Positions 24,731-34,171 of a stretch of 64,000 nucleotides of DNA are shown in pieces. Below the pieces are notes generated by a model, which worked only from the letters and a program-made list of their open reading frames with translations, was not told the origin of the DNA and made no database searches. A program made the translations under genes and the position numbers. How positions within the stretch are numbered: the first letter of the stretch is position 1; each line of letters opens with the position of its first letter. The DNA comes from a virus: positions 186,001 to 250,000 of the IMG/VR virus record IMGVR_UViG_3300046542_000227; one strand, 5' to 3'.

Positions 24731-26116
24731 ATGAATAAACGCGACTTCTTTCTTAAGGGGTTGAAGTCTGGCGCGTGTAAGAAGCGCGCTTGGGTTATGG
24801 GTTGCTTTAGCTTCATTATTAAAGACGGCCCCCGTAACCTCTACCCCGATTATCCTTACCGTCTCTTTAAGATCGGTGAGGACATGTACTTCATTGATCC
24901 TGAACCCACCCAGCCATCGCCAGCCACTGAGCTGCTGCCGGCTAACCTGACCAAGATCGACGACTACATCCAAGGTGAGCCGTTGTTCGATTGGTTGGAA
25001 GAATTCGAACTGCGTCCAGGTGAGCTGGAGAACTTCGAAGGCACTGAGCCAATCATTACCGCTGCGGGTAACGTCTTCGTTAACCACCTAGCGTTCTGTC
25101 TGCCATTCGGGGATATCATCCCTTACCAAGACGGGGCGATCAACGCAGGCAAGCTCAACGACAAGATCCTGGAACTGCTGGTCGATGATCCAGAACCAGA
25201 TGACGGTGAGTCTCGACATCCAGAAGGCAAGATCTACGTTCGCCAACTGCTGATGTACAACGAGTACATGTTGAGCCTAACTGCTTGGGCTGAAGACAAC
25301 GTCACTCCTGTTACTCCGAAATCGCTGACGGGTCACCCGGATCGACACAAGGTAATGAAGGAGCTGATCGAGCAGTACAAGGACCAACTCGACAACCCAT
25401 CGATCATTGCCCGTATCGGTAATATCATGGAAGAGATGGACATGGAGTATTTGAAGGACGACCCATCCTTCCAGTTCTACATGTCGAAGCGCGCTAAGCT
25501 CTTCTCTGGTTCTCGTAAGAAACAGTTCTACATGTTCGGTGGTGAGTCGCCATTCCAAGACGGTACTTCGGTAACGTTCATCAGCAAGTCGCTGGAAGAA
25601 GGCATCGACACCAACAACCTGCCCACGATGATCAACTCGCAACGTGCGGGTTCGTTTAACCGGGGCTTCCAGACACGTCTGGGTGGTGAGGTAACCAAGA
25701 CCATTTACCGGATGCTGGGTACAACCCGTATCGAGGTAGGCGACTGTGGTGCCACGATCGGTATCCCAACCCTGATCCATCCACAATACAAACATCGTTT
25801 CACCGGCTTCTATTACGTAGAGAACGGGGTCACTAAAAAGATCTCGAACGACAACGTTGGGGCACTCGCTGGCAAGGTTGTCGATCTGCGTGATCCGATG
25901 GCCTGCAAGCAAGACCAGAACCGTGTGGAGAACGAACCGGGTAAAGGTAAGAACATCTGCAGCATCTGTGCTGGCGATGCTCTATCGGAAATGCCCGATG
26001 GTATTCCTGCAGCGTCTGCTGCGGTCGGTGGTCGGTTCCTGACGTTGTTCTTGAAGAAGATGCACGCCGGTTCCTTGAAAACCACCAAGTGGAACTTCCA
26101 ACAACACATCCACTGA
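24731..26116 (+). CDS. Second (non-virion-type) RNA polymerase beta-prime C-terminal part
   Basis: A 461-residue protein that again carries beta-prime C-terminal landmarks and so belongs to the second phage polymerase (phiKZ nvRNAP, gp74-like). RAGSFNRGFQTRLGGEV (around residue 300) corresponds to the helix after the bridge/trigger region. VGDCGATIGIP (~338) corresponds to the DDCGTHEGI block. ICSICAGDAL (~408) corresponds to the second zinc-site CxxC. The C-terminal GSLKTTKWNFQ replaces GTQLTMRTFH. The first ~230 residues are specific to the phage family. The matching N-terminal NADFDGD part and the beta parts are not in this window. I use ATG 24731; an in-frame GTG lies at 24725. Confidence 0.82.
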   Translation: MNKRDFFLKGLKSGACKKRAWVMGCFSFIIKDGPRNLYPDYPYRLFKIGEDMYFIDPEPTQPSPATELLPANLTKIDDYIQGEPLFDWLEEFELRPGELENFEGTEPIITAAGNVFVNHLAFCLPFGDIIPYQDGAINAGKLNDKILELLVDDPEPDDGESRHPEGKIYVRQLLMYNEYMLSLTAWAEDNVTPVTPKSLTGHPDRHKVMKELIEQYKDQLDNPSIIARIGNIMEEMDMEYLKDDPSFQFYMSKRAKLFSGSRKKQFYMFGGESPFQDGTSVTFISKSLEEGIDTNNLPTMINSQRAGSFNRGFQTRLGGEVTKTIYRMLGTTRIEVGDCGATIGIPTLIHPQYKHRFTGFYYVENGVTKKISNDNVGALAGKVVDLRDPMACKQDQNRVENEPGKGKNICSICAGDALSEMPDGIPAASAAVGGRFLTLFLKKMHAGSLKTTKWNFQQHIH

Positions 26117-26176
26117 TTTGGGCCATGTTATGTGGTCTTTCCGTTGACTATGGGTATTCACCCTGAGGACAAATAG

Positions 26177-27436
26177 ATGAGCGATAACGAACAACTCGAC
26201 CAAGCTGAACAAGAAGCAGTCGACACGGCAGCCGCTAATGGCGAGCAGAATGACGCTGGCGGTGAAGCTGGCCCTACTGGCGAACAAAGCGGTGTTGCTG
26301 GTGATACCGGCGAAGGTGCTGACAATGGCGAAGCCCCTGCTGCCGAAGAAACCGATCCGGCCAGTGCTGAGCCGGAAAACGAACCGGACGTCGTAGGTCT
26401 GGCCCGTAACGCATACGAAGCCGATCCAGCGGTAAGTGACGAAGTCTGCATCGAGTTCGTGCAGAAGATCGCCGGTGAGATCATGGACATCGGCGGCATG
26501 TCGACTGCCTTGCTGACAGCGCTGATCAAAGGCCAGATCCGTTTCCCGGAATCCGACCTCAAGCACGTGATCGTGGTTTACCGTCAGCGTATCGAACTGC
26601 CTTCGGCGTGGGACGACAAAGGCGTGATCGTCTTCCTGCGTTCTGGCGAAGAGCCGAAGAAGACTTCCACTGGCGCCTGGGTAGTTGACGTAACCCGTAG
26701 CGGTCGTGTGGCTGCTGAATGGTTGACTTCCGAACTGGAAGCGTGGGCCAAGCAAGAAATTCAAGCCGGCGGCAAAACCAGCGATGCTGGCGTAGCGCTG
26801 GAACTGAAAGCCCGCCTGGGCCTGAAGTGTGAAGACAGTCCGAAAGCGGTGCGTAAAGCTTACCGTGCTCTGGCTCCTTCCGATATCAAAGTCGTTGGCG
26901 CTGAAGCTTCCACTCCGGTGGTAGTCGAAGCCGCTACCGACACCGACGAAACCGAGCAACTGCAGCGTGCAAAAGCCGTCACTGCTCAGATCGAACAAGT
27001 AGAAGGTCTCACCACCATGAACGTCGCAATGATCGATGATGGCCTGCGCAAGTACATCGAAGCTGTAGCGCCTAACCGCGTGATCGGCGAAGCTGCTGCG
27101 CTGAAAGCCCAGAACGACCTGGACAACACCCTGCAGTTGGCAGTGGGCCTGGAACCACAGGCCATGGTTGCGGCCATGGAACGCATCAAAGCCACCTTCA
27201 AGCGTGAGATGGCTGGCAATGGCGTGTTCAGCTTCAACAACGTCTTCCGCTTCACCCACCTGATGCGCAACGACAACAAACGTCGTGATCGTCACGTTGG
27301 TATGCTGGAAGCCATGCGTGTGTTCTTCGCTGATGCCAAGGAAGGACGCAAGCAGGTTGACGTGCGTAATCTGCTGCAATACCAAGCTGACGAAAAAGCT
27401 GTACTGCTGGCCGAATACTTCGCCCGCATCGCCTAA
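26177..27436 (+). CDS. Hypothetical protein with acidic disordered N-terminus
   Basis: A 419-residue protein. The first ~75 residues are Glu/Asp/Gly/Ala-rich and almost certainly disordered. The rest is globular and Ala-rich with long helices, ending in a basic stretch around residues 360-385. Strong C-ending codon bias suggests high expression, as for other abundant virion-type genes here. GAGGACAAAT precedes the ATG. No family recognised; it may be a virion protein. Confidence 0.62.
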   Translation: MSDNEQLDQAEQEAVDTAAANGEQNDAGGEAGPTGEQSGVAGDTGEGADNGEAPAAEETDPASAEPENEPDVVGLARNAYEADPAVSDEVCIEFVQKIAGEIMDIGGMSTALLTALIKGQIRFPESDLKHVIVVYRQRIELPSAWDDKGVIVFLRSGEEPKKTSTGAWVVDVTRSGRVAAEWLTSELEAWAKQEIQAGGKTSDAGVALELKARLGLKCEDSPKAVRKAYRALAPSDIKVVGAEASTPVVVEAATDTDETEQLQRAKAVTAQIEQVEGLTTMNVAMIDDGLRKYIEAVAPNRVIGEAAALKAQNDLDNTLQLAVGLEPQAMVAAMERIKATFKREMAGNGVFSFNNVFRFTHLMRNDNKRRDRHVGMLEAMRVFFADAKEGRKQVDVRNLLQYQADEKAVLLAEYFARIA

Positions 27437-27445
27437 CGGTTATAG

Positions 27446-27478
27446 CCCTCCCTTTTGCGGGGAGGGTTTTATGCCGCC
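27446..27478 (+). terminator. Intrinsic terminator with TTTATGCCG arm
   Basis: Stem CCCTCCC/GGGAGGG (27446-27452 with 27460-27466) is followed by TTTTATGCCG. Confidence 0.82.
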
Positions 27479-27560
27479 TAACGGCTAAATGTATGTGTCT
27501 AACCTTAGACCTGCCCACGCTAGGGTGCATTTATAACCATTCGGAGTCACGGAGCAAATC

Positions 27561-29651
27561 ATGCTCGAACTGCTACTCACCGTAGGGCGGAAGACGACCG
27601 CAGCTGATGATTCGGATGTGCCATTTAATCCAGGCACTCCGTTCAAAGGCGTAGTACCAGCAGCGTCCTTTATCACAGGCGATACTCTCGCCGCCGCCAT
27701 CAACTACCAAGGTGGTGTATCCATTAACACGGACGCTGGATGGCTGCACTTTATCGAAGACAATGGTCTTGAGCTGTATATTGCCAAGAAGCCATTGCGT
27801 TATGGTATCTCCCCATCATACAACGCCGAAGCATATGCTAGTGTTAACGGTGAAATCAATATCGCTGGTACCGTATACGTAATACGGGACATGTACGGTG
27901 CCGCCAGTATTTCAGGCGGTTACGGTCCAAGCAACGCTGGCGGTGAATGGAACCGTTACATGTACAACGTCTACGATCAAACCGATCGGGCGGGTATTCC
28001 AGAGGCCCTACTCTGGGGTAATTACACCAACCCAATGTTGGGACTCCCTACCTCAACCGACGGGACCGACCTAGGAGATGGCGTCTTCAGCATCTGTGCG
28101 GACCACATCGCTGAAGGCATAATAGTGCGCGGCAATGACTGGTACAACAGCAGTGGTGGTTACCACATTAAGGGTATCTGGTACGCACCACCCGGTAATA
28201 TCCAGTCCTATTATGGCTGGCGTCCCATCCTGATCAAGAAGTCCACGATTCCACCAACACCGTTCAAAGGTGTGGTAGCACCCGAAGACTTAATTAGCGC
28301 ACCTGACCTCGCCACCACCGTCGGTCTAACCACCGGTTCCCTCGGCTACGATCCTAATCCGGGCTGGCTGAAGTTTGTCAACAATGGCAAAACCGTCTAC
28401 ATCGCCAAGAAGCCGTTCCGGGTTAGCATCCTCTGGACGACGCTCAATGACTTGGGTGTGGTCTTCGGTACCAAGACTCTGGCGATCGGTGGTAAGCTCT
28501 ATAAAGTTCGCTTGATGACGGGTAGTAACACTGACCCAGCGGATTTGGCTGCTGGTGAGTACGACACTCTCTTCTCACGAGTCACTGCGCTATATAGCGG
28601 TCCTGGTGAGCGTTGGGGTGAGCTTACGTACGATGACGTCGGATGGTACGGGGGTACGGGCACAGGTGAATTGTGTCTGTGTCAAGAACAATACGGCGGT
28701 GGACCGCTAACCCGAGGCTATCCTGGTTTCGGTGGTATGTGGTATCAAGTGCCTACCGATACACATCCTGGCTATAGCTGGCGTCCAGTGTTGGAGCTGA
28801 TAGGTGATGCTCCTACCATCACTGACAGTTGGACCAAGCTGGGTGATCTGCCTGTGGCGATCAACGGGGCATCGGCTTGTGTCATCGGCAACAAGATGTA
28901 CGTGTTCGGTGGCCAAGATGCTGGCTTTGCGGTTAAAGGCGGACTGTACGAAGTTGACCTGACTACGGGTGCTGTAGTTACCAAAGCGTCCGATGCGGCC
29001 AGACGTTACCACACGGCGGCAGCGATCAACGGCAAGATGTATATCTACGGGGGCTACACCACAGCTTACGTGGGTGATGTCAGGGTCTATGATCCGGCAA
29101 CCAACACTTGGGCGAACGGTGCATTAAACGGCGTTGCTACAGACCGACATGCAGGTGTGGTGTACAACAACCTGTTCTACAACTTCGGTGGTAACGCAAG
29201 TCAGACACAGGCACGTTCTTATAACACAGTGGGTGCTGCATGGTCTAACTACACCCCAACTGGTCTGGGTGGTTCTCCTTGCTACTTGGGTTCGGCTGAC
29301 GTCCTTGGCACCAACATCTACACCCACACTGGCTACCAATCGCAGAAGCAGTTCCGTAAGATCGACATGGTTGCTAACGTGTCGAGTGCACTGGCTAACC
29401 CACCGCATGGTTCGTATGGTCATGCACACGGTGCGATGCAGGGTGGTATCTACCTGCTGGGTGGTACGGTTGACGTGACTGGTAAAGACAAGGTAGTTAC
29501 TCGTTACGATATCAACTCGAACACCTGGAGTTATCTCGGTGCGATTCCTTACACCATCGGTGAACGGGCAGCTTGTGCGCAGGATGCAACCAACATTTAC
29601 GTAGTGGGTGGCGTGGGTAGTCCAACAGCGATATGGAAATACACCCCGTAG
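27561..29651 (+). CDS. Modular fibre/receptor-binding-type protein: two repeat modules plus kelch propeller
   Basis: A 696-residue protein with a short leader (MLELLLT). Two copies follow of a ~190-residue module (about residues 28-230 and 232-420), each starting FKGVV, then GWL.F, YIAKKP.R, IGG/IAG..Y.VR and ending WRPVL. Then come six kelch-type repeats (about residues 425-696) with the VFGG/IYGG/LLGG signature, enough for one six-bladed beta-propeller. Kelch propellers bind proteins or glycans. The two proteins downstream share its leader and modules, which points to tail-fibre or baseplate decoration. GGAG lies ~10 bases before the ATG. Confidence 0.72.
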   Translation: MLELLLTVGRKTTAADDSDVPFNPGTPFKGVVPAASFITGDTLAAAINYQGGVSINTDAGWLHFIEDNGLELYIAKKPLRYGISPSYNAEAYASVNGEINIAGTVYVIRDMYGAASISGGYGPSNAGGEWNRYMYNVYDQTDRAGIPEALLWGNYTNPMLGLPTSTDGTDLGDGVFSICADHIAEGIIVRGNDWYNSSGGYHIKGIWYAPPGNIQSYYGWRPILIKKSTIPPTPFKGVVAPEDLISAPDLATTVGLTTGSLGYDPNPGWLKFVNNGKTVYIAKKPFRVSILWTTLNDLGVVFGTKTLAIGGKLYKVRLMTGSNTDPADLAAGEYDTLFSRVTALYSGPGERWGELTYDDVGWYGGTGTGELCLCQEQYGGGPLTRGYPGFGGMWYQVPTDTHPGYSWRPVLELIGDAPTITDSWTKLGDLPVAINGASACVIGNKMYVFGGQDAGFAVKGGLYEVDLTTGAVVTKASDAARRYHTAAAINGKMYIYGGYTTAYVGDVRVYDPATNTWANGALNGVATDRHAGVVYNNLFYNFGGNASQTQARSYNTVGAAWSNYTPTGLGGSPCYLGSADVLGTNIYTHTGYQSQKQFRKIDMVANVSSALANPPHGSYGHAHGAMQGGIYLLGGTVDVTGKDKVVTRYDINSNTWSYLGAIPYTIGERAACAQDATNIYVVGGVGSPTAIWKYTP

Positions 29652-29659
29652 CGGCATAA

Positions 29660-29681
29660 CCCTCCCCTACGGGGGAGGGCT
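29660..29681 (+). terminator. Hairpin terminator with GCGGCATAA arm
   Basis: Stem CCCTCCCC/GGGGAGGG (29660-29667 with 29672-29679). The T tract is poor on the + strand. Confidence 0.7.
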
Positions 29682-29719
29682 GTGTGTTTAAACCGAATTA
29701 CAGCTTAAGGGTGAAAACC

Positions 29720-31642
29720 ATGTTGGAATATTTATTGGCATCAGGAACAGCCGCCGTGGAGGGACCATTTATCCCGCCAACGGTGGAGAGCGGTAAAGCG
29801 TTTAAAGGCTGGGTCAGCAGTGCGGCGCTGATCGACGGTGATGCATTGGCTACGGCCATTGGCCTGAGTGCAGGTACGTCGCATAACGCTGATGCTGGCT
29901 GGTTGCACTACATCGACGGGGCACGGGAGTTCTACATTGCCCGCAAGACCTTTCGTTATGGCCTAGGGCATGCCCCGATTGAAGCAGCCATCAGCAATGG
30001 CACCAAGGTAATCCAGATCGGCGCTGACTATTATAAGGTCAAGCAGATCTCGGCGATGGCTGCTGATCCATTCAGTAGTATCGTTGGCGTAGGTGGCGGT
30101 GGTGACTGGGATAAGTACATCTATCCATTGGTCACCGGTCCAGCTCGGGCACAGATCACGGCTGAGGTTTGGTCGTACTATACCGAGAAGGATCTGGGTC
30201 TGTCACCGAACTGGGGCACACAACCTAATGGATCGATCACACATGCTGCAGACAAGCACAGTGCGCTAACTACGGCACGTGCCTCCCGTGGTCGGAACTA
30301 TGGCGGCGGGACGTCGATCGCTTCTGTGGTGGGTCGTACGGTTTATTACTCGGACAACCCTAACGAAGGTAACGCTGGTACGGGTCTGAACCAATACGGC
30401 TGGCGCCCGATGTTGGAGAAAACCACAGCGCCACCACCACCAGATGTATTCTACGGTGAGGTTGCGTCAGGAAGCTTCATCACACCGGGTGCGCTGACGA
30501 CAGCGGTGGGTATGGGTGCCGTAGGTTCGGTTACCAACATTGATACGGTCTGGCTGAAGTATAAGATCGCTGGCAAGACTCTGTACACGCCGAAGCTACC
30601 ACTGCGTCATGGTATTACGTGGGATGCTTTGAATGCCCTGGGCATCGTGTACGGTACGAAGGTAATCGTTATCGGTGGCAAGCGCTATTCGGTACGTCTG
30701 CCAAAAGGTGTCGATCCAGCAGTACCTTCCGCCAACGTCTACAACCCACTACACATGGGTGGTGACTTCAACAGCATGATCTATCCAGTCTATGGTGGTG
30801 TGGCCCTCAATAACGCACTGGTGCAAGCATATCCACGCTGGGCAGCTTACACAGATGCTGAGTTGGGTCTGAGTGTGTCTAAGTCGGGTATCCCTAATGG
30901 TGCCTTGACCATGTGCCAAGAGATGACCGCCAACGGTGGGTATCTGGTGCGGGGTTATAACGACAACGATAATGCTGGTACTGCACAGATCATCGCTGGC
31001 TGGTATGTCGGTGGTTCGGTTGTGCAGGCGTACGCAGGTTGGCGTCCGGTATTGGAAGAGTTGCCTGATCTGGTCGAGTCCTTCATGGGCGAGGTATCAG
31101 CAGCTAACTTCATCACTAACAGTGCCTTAACCACAGCGGTCGGTGTAACCATGGGTACGCAGATCAACGCCAGTGAGGGTTGGTTGCATTACTACGTGGA
31201 CAACACCGAGTACTATCTGGCGAAGAAACCGTTCCGTCAAAGCTTGACCCGAGAACACCTCCACTCGCTGGGGGCCGCAGTCGGGACCAAGACTGTAACG
31301 ATCGGTGGCAACGTCTACAAAGTGCGACTGATGCTCTGTAAAGATCCAGCAGCAGCTAAGCCGGGTCAAGAATGGGCTAAGTTTATCTACCGTGTCTATG
31401 GGGGTTCTACAGCGAGCCATCCAGATGTACAGGCACAGCCACGTTGGGCTGCTTACACCGATGCCGAGTTGGGCTTAGGTAATGAGAGTCCTGCAGATGG
31501 CCACATCAACATCGGTCAGGATGCTTACAATGGGGGTTGGGCATCGCCTGGCTACCATAGTCCGACTGAACTGTGGTATCAACCTGCCAACACCACTAAC
31601 GAAGGCTATGGATGGCGTCCGTTGCTGGAACTGGTACCGTAG
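29720..31642 (+). CDS. Modular fibre/receptor-binding-type protein: three repeat modules
   Basis: A 640-residue paralogue of the preceding gene. The start is ATG 29720, giving the shared leader MLEYLLA. It consists of three copies of the ~200-residue module, starting at about residues 34, 253 and 460 (FKGWV, FYGEV and FMGEV). Each has GWLHY/VWLKY, Y.A.K..R, IGG..Y.VR and a terminal YGWRP(M/V/L)LE, and there is no kelch domain. Module copies differ enough to suggest old duplications. The context (kelch proteins on both sides) supports a tail-fibre or adhesin role. Confidence 0.7.
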   Translation: MLEYLLASGTAAVEGPFIPPTVESGKAFKGWVSSAALIDGDALATAIGLSAGTSHNADAGWLHYIDGAREFYIARKTFRYGLGHAPIEAAISNGTKVIQIGADYYKVKQISAMAADPFSSIVGVGGGGDWDKYIYPLVTGPARAQITAEVWSYYTEKDLGLSPNWGTQPNGSITHAADKHSALTTARASRGRNYGGGTSIASVVGRTVYYSDNPNEGNAGTGLNQYGWRPMLEKTTAPPPPDVFYGEVASGSFITPGALTTAVGMGAVGSVTNIDTVWLKYKIAGKTLYTPKLPLRHGITWDALNALGIVYGTKVIVIGGKRYSVRLPKGVDPAVPSANVYNPLHMGGDFNSMIYPVYGGVALNNALVQAYPRWAAYTDAELGLSVSKSGIPNGALTMCQEMTANGGYLVRGYNDNDNAGTAQIIAGWYVGGSVVQAYAGWRPVLEELPDLVESFMGEVSAANFITNSALTTAVGVTMGTQINASEGWLHYYVDNTEYYLAKKPFRQSLTREHLHSLGAAVGTKTVTIGGNVYKVRLMLCKDPAAAKPGQEWAKFIYRVYGGSTASHPDVQAQPRWAAYTDAELGLGNESPADGHINIGQDAYNGGWASPGYHSPTELWYQPANTTNEGYGWRPLLELVP

Positions 31643-31652
31643 CAAACATCTA

Positions 31653-31676
31653 GCCCTCCTTCGGGAGGGCTTTATG
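31653..31676 (+). terminator. Intrinsic terminator
   Basis: Stem GCCCTCC/GGAGGGC (31653-31659 with 31664-31670) with a TTCG loop, then TTTATGTCG. Confidence 0.85.
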
Positions 31677-31728
31677 TCGTCGATGGTATGTTGATTGTTT
31701 TTGATAGTGGTAATAAAGGGAATTGGTT

Positions 31729-32682
31729 ATGTTGGAAACAATGTTAATGACGAAGCCACCTGCCGGATGGGTACCTGATCCGGACGGTAGTAGTTGGGTA
31801 GGGCTAGCTCCCGACTGGACGCTTGTGGGTACTGGACCCATCAACACACCAACGTACAATAACTGCTTTGGGGCATATGGTGGTAAGCTGTACACTTTTA
31901 GTGGTGACCTAAATGCCGAACTCTGGCAGGGCGACACAGCGAACCTAACTACATGGACAAAGAAGACCAATGGGGCATTAGCCAAGGATGATGCCGCAGG
32001 TTGTTTCTGTAAGGGCAAGTTCTATGTGCATGGTGGTTACGACACTGGTGGTAGTAACACCACCAACAACGTCATGCGAGCCTACGACCCATCTAAGAAC
32101 ACGTGGGCGGGCGTAGCAGCAGGTCCGGTTAAACGGGCAAGTCATGCTATGGAAAACCTGAACGACCAGATCTATCTATTCGGTGGGTATAGTGCAACAT
32201 CGGGCGATCTTCTACTTGACCTATGGCGATACAACCCAACCTCTAACGCGTGGGTTCGTTTAGCCGATGCGCCGAGTACACGTCGTGCCTTTGGTTTAGC
32301 TGCAGCCGACGGTAAGGTATACGTGTACGGAGGTTATACACTACCGGGACTTACAACAACAGACGGCTTCATGGTTTATGATGTCGCGACCAATACATGG
32401 TCTACATTACCCAATACACCGGGCCCGCGGTTTCAATGCACATTAACCGCACTGAATGGCAAGATCTATCTATTCGGGGGTCAACTTAGCAGCACCTACT
32501 ACAACGAGTTATGGGTATTTGATCCAGTGGTGGGTGAATGGACGTTACTAACACCAGCGGCGCCATTACCAGCCGCCCGACGGTGGCATCATGCAGCAGT
32601 CCAGCAAAACAAGCTGGTGATCTACGGTGGTTACACAGGTGCAGTTAACCGTGAGGTTTGGGTGTACACGCCGCCGGCATAA
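31729..32682 (+). CDS. Kelch-repeat propeller protein
   Basis: A 318-residue protein with the leader MLETMLM shared with the two upstream genes, followed almost immediately by six kelch repeats (signatures LYTFSGD, FYVHGGY, IYLFGGY, VYVYGGY, IYLFGGQ, LVIYGGY), each with the downstream W found in kelch blades. This should fold as a single six-bladed beta-propeller. ATG 31729 is preferred to an in-frame TTG at 31723, with AAAGGGA upstream. It likely sits on the tail or baseplate and may bind host surface structures. Confidence 0.78.
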   Translation: MLETMLMTKPPAGWVPDPDGSSWVGLAPDWTLVGTGPINTPTYNNCFGAYGGKLYTFSGDLNAELWQGDTANLTTWTKKTNGALAKDDAAGCFCKGKFYVHGGYDTGGSNTTNNVMRAYDPSKNTWAGVAAGPVKRASHAMENLNDQIYLFGGYSATSGDLLLDLWRYNPTSNAWVRLADAPSTRRAFGLAAADGKVYVYGGYTLPGLTTTDGFMVYDVATNTWSTLPNTPGPRFQCTLTALNGKIYLFGGQLSSTYYNELWVFDPVVGEWTLLTPAAPLPAARRWHHAAVQQNKLVIYGGYTGAVNREVWVYTPPA

Positions 32683-32690
32683 ACGTAAGA

Positions 32691-32728
32691 CGGCATAAAA
32701 CCCCTCCCATGAGGAGGGGGCTTATGTC
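32691..32728. terminator. Convergent terminator with CGGCATAAA arm
   Basis: Stem CCCCTCC/GGAGGGG (32701-32707 with 32713-32719) is flanked by GACGGCATAAAA and CTTATGTC, between the convergent genes ending at 32682 and 32734. Confidence 0.85.
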
Positions 32729-32733
32729 AGTGT

Positions 32734-33363
32734 TTAAACAGGAACGATCTCGACGCGCTCTGTGGTTAACACACTACCAGTACTACGGCTGTACTTGCTG
32801 TAGACATAGCACTCGCGACTAATATTTAGTACGTGATTGATCTGCGTCGTATCATTCAACCATTGGTACTCCACAGTACCGTCGAAGTTAACGCCGCGCA
32901 ATACCGCAGGTCCGGCATCCAACCCGAACATGGTGATGAGACGATCACAGTTACTGGTCATGACCTCATCCAAACCCTGCAGTAAATACTCACGGCGTGC
33001 TTCTGGAATACAAGTCAGTTGAATATGACGATCTAGGTCGGCCTGCGTAGTACCCAACTGACCTGGAATAATGTCTGCCAGTTTATTTGGGAAGATACCA
33101 CCTAGCGAGTTACGGCAGGAATGCATGTGTCGCTCTTTCAGCACGGAAGCCATCGCGTGGGTCACGTAGGTAAAGGTGATCTTACCATCCTCACCGCTAC
33201 GGTTCATGCCATAGCTGGTGTAGCCAGCTACTTCCATTGCGGCATGGACCATCGCATGCCATGCTGGATCATCGACAGCCATGGTGATGTTGCGGTAGCC
33301 ATCTTCGGCTTTGTACATCTGATACGAATCGATCTTGATTACTGGTTCGCCCTGATCCACCAC
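32734..33363 (-). CDS. Hypothetical protein
   Basis: A 209-residue protein starting at one of two adjacent GTG codons (33363 or 33360) immediately after the upstream stop. There is no recognised motif. It contains several Cys and His spread over the chain and a Tyr-rich C-terminus. It is the last gene of a minus transcript with the MazG-like and DNA polymerase genes, so a nucleic-acid or nucleotide role is possible but unproven. Confidence 0.58.
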   Translation of the reverse strand: MVDQGEPVIKIDSYQMYKAEDGYRNITMAVDDPAWHAMVHAAMEVAGYTSYGMNRSGEDGKITFTYVTHAMASVLKERHMHSCRNSLGGIFPNKLADIIPGQLGTTQADLDRHIQLTCIPEARREYLLQGLDEVMTSNCDRLITMFGLDAGPAVLRGVNFDGTVEYQWLNDTTQINHVLNISRECYVYSKYSRSTGSVLTTERVEIVPV

Positions 33364-33795
33364 TCACCCCCGAAATGAAATATCACCGATGTAAGCCATG
33401 TTGTTTTGAGCACCATAGCGAATTGCCGCCGCCCTGACGAAGTTCCATTCAGGGATCGTCAAGGTTAGATTACCCGACTTGTACGCAAACATCGCGTAGT
33501 AACACATGCGGTCGATCTTCGAATACTTGATGTCGTAGATGTCATCATCCACGTCATCACTCTGCTGTGGGATCATGCTGTACGGACCCAGCGCATCACT
33601 AACCGAGTTTTGATCACCCAGTGTTTGTGCCACAGCCAGCATTTCAACGATCTCATTGCGCAGTTCAAAGATGGCCGCCCGACCTTTCCACGGACTGGCC
33701 ACCCCTTGCTGCTGACACTTCATCGCTTCTTTAGCGACCTCACTGGCCTCTTCAGCCAACTTGCCTAAGAGGTACTGCACCCACGTCATGCTCAT
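33364..33795 (-). CDS. MazG-like nucleotide pyrophosphohydrolase candidate
   Basis: A 143-residue protein whose N-terminal half fits the all-alpha NTP pyrophosphatase (MazG/dUTPase-like) pattern: LAEEASEVAKEAMKC (about residues 13-27) followed by ELRNEIVEML (about 45-54). This provides the E..E helix pair that binds metal. The usual E..D of the second helix reads NEIVE, so one ligand is conservatively changed. Such enzymes hydrolyse (d)NTPs to monophosphates, which fits next to a DNA polymerase gene. Its start overlaps the -1 frame extension of the polymerase by 44 bases. Confidence 0.62.
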   Translation of the reverse strand: MSMTWVQYLLGKLAEEASEVAKEAMKCQQQGVASPWKGRAAIFELRNEIVEMLAVAQTLGDQNSVSDALGPYSMIPQQSDDVDDDIYDIKYSKIDRMCYYAMFAYKSGNLTLTIPEWNFVRAAAIRYGAQNNMAYIGDISFRG

Positions 33796-34171
33796 TTAAC
33801 AGCTCCGCTAAGGCCCGGGCTTGTGATACCGGGGTAGTTGCAAAACGATCTGAGATCAATCCACCTGCCTCTGTAGCCTTAACCCGTAGCTCTGCGAACA
33901 GTTGAGGGTTTTCGTCTACCCAGCGACGCCACAGCTCCTTGTAGGCAGCATATAGGTCGATTGTAGGGTCAAGCGGTGGTTTACCTTTACCAATACGCCA
34001 GTCATCAACACCCAGATCACCATAACCCTTAACACCGAGCTGGTAATGTTCCTCAATAGTAAACCCGTCACTAAGACGGGCTACTAATGCCGAGAAGCGA
34101 CGGTCTCCTTTGGTGGAGACTTCTATGCCGCCAAATCTTTCGAAGCGGAACTGGATGGACTGGCTGGCAGC
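33752..34171 (-). CDS. Conserved-looking domain in the -1 frame, probable frameshift extension of DNA polymerase
   Basis: This frame has 139 codons, no in-frame ATG or GTG near its beginning, and a first TTG only two thirds of the way in, yet it reads as a clean protein. STKGDRRFSALVARL is near its start and SDRFATTPVSQARALAEL near its end. The pattern recalls small stand-alone phage proteins with a K-G-D-x-R-F-S-A motif and a T/S-D-x-F-A..QARAL tail. It is in the -1 frame of the polymerase gene, exactly downstream of the heptamer A AAA AAG. If it is used, the product is ~763 residues. Alternatives: a separate gene with a non-standard start, or an indel in the sequence. Confidence 0.62.
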   Translation of the reverse strand, partial: AASQSIQFRFERFGGIEVSTKGDRRFSALVARLSDGFTIEEHYQLGVKGYGDLGVDDWRIGKGKPPLDPTIDLYAAYKELWRRWVDENPQLFAELRVKATEAGGLISDRFATTPVSQARALAELLNEHDVGAVPLRQVG

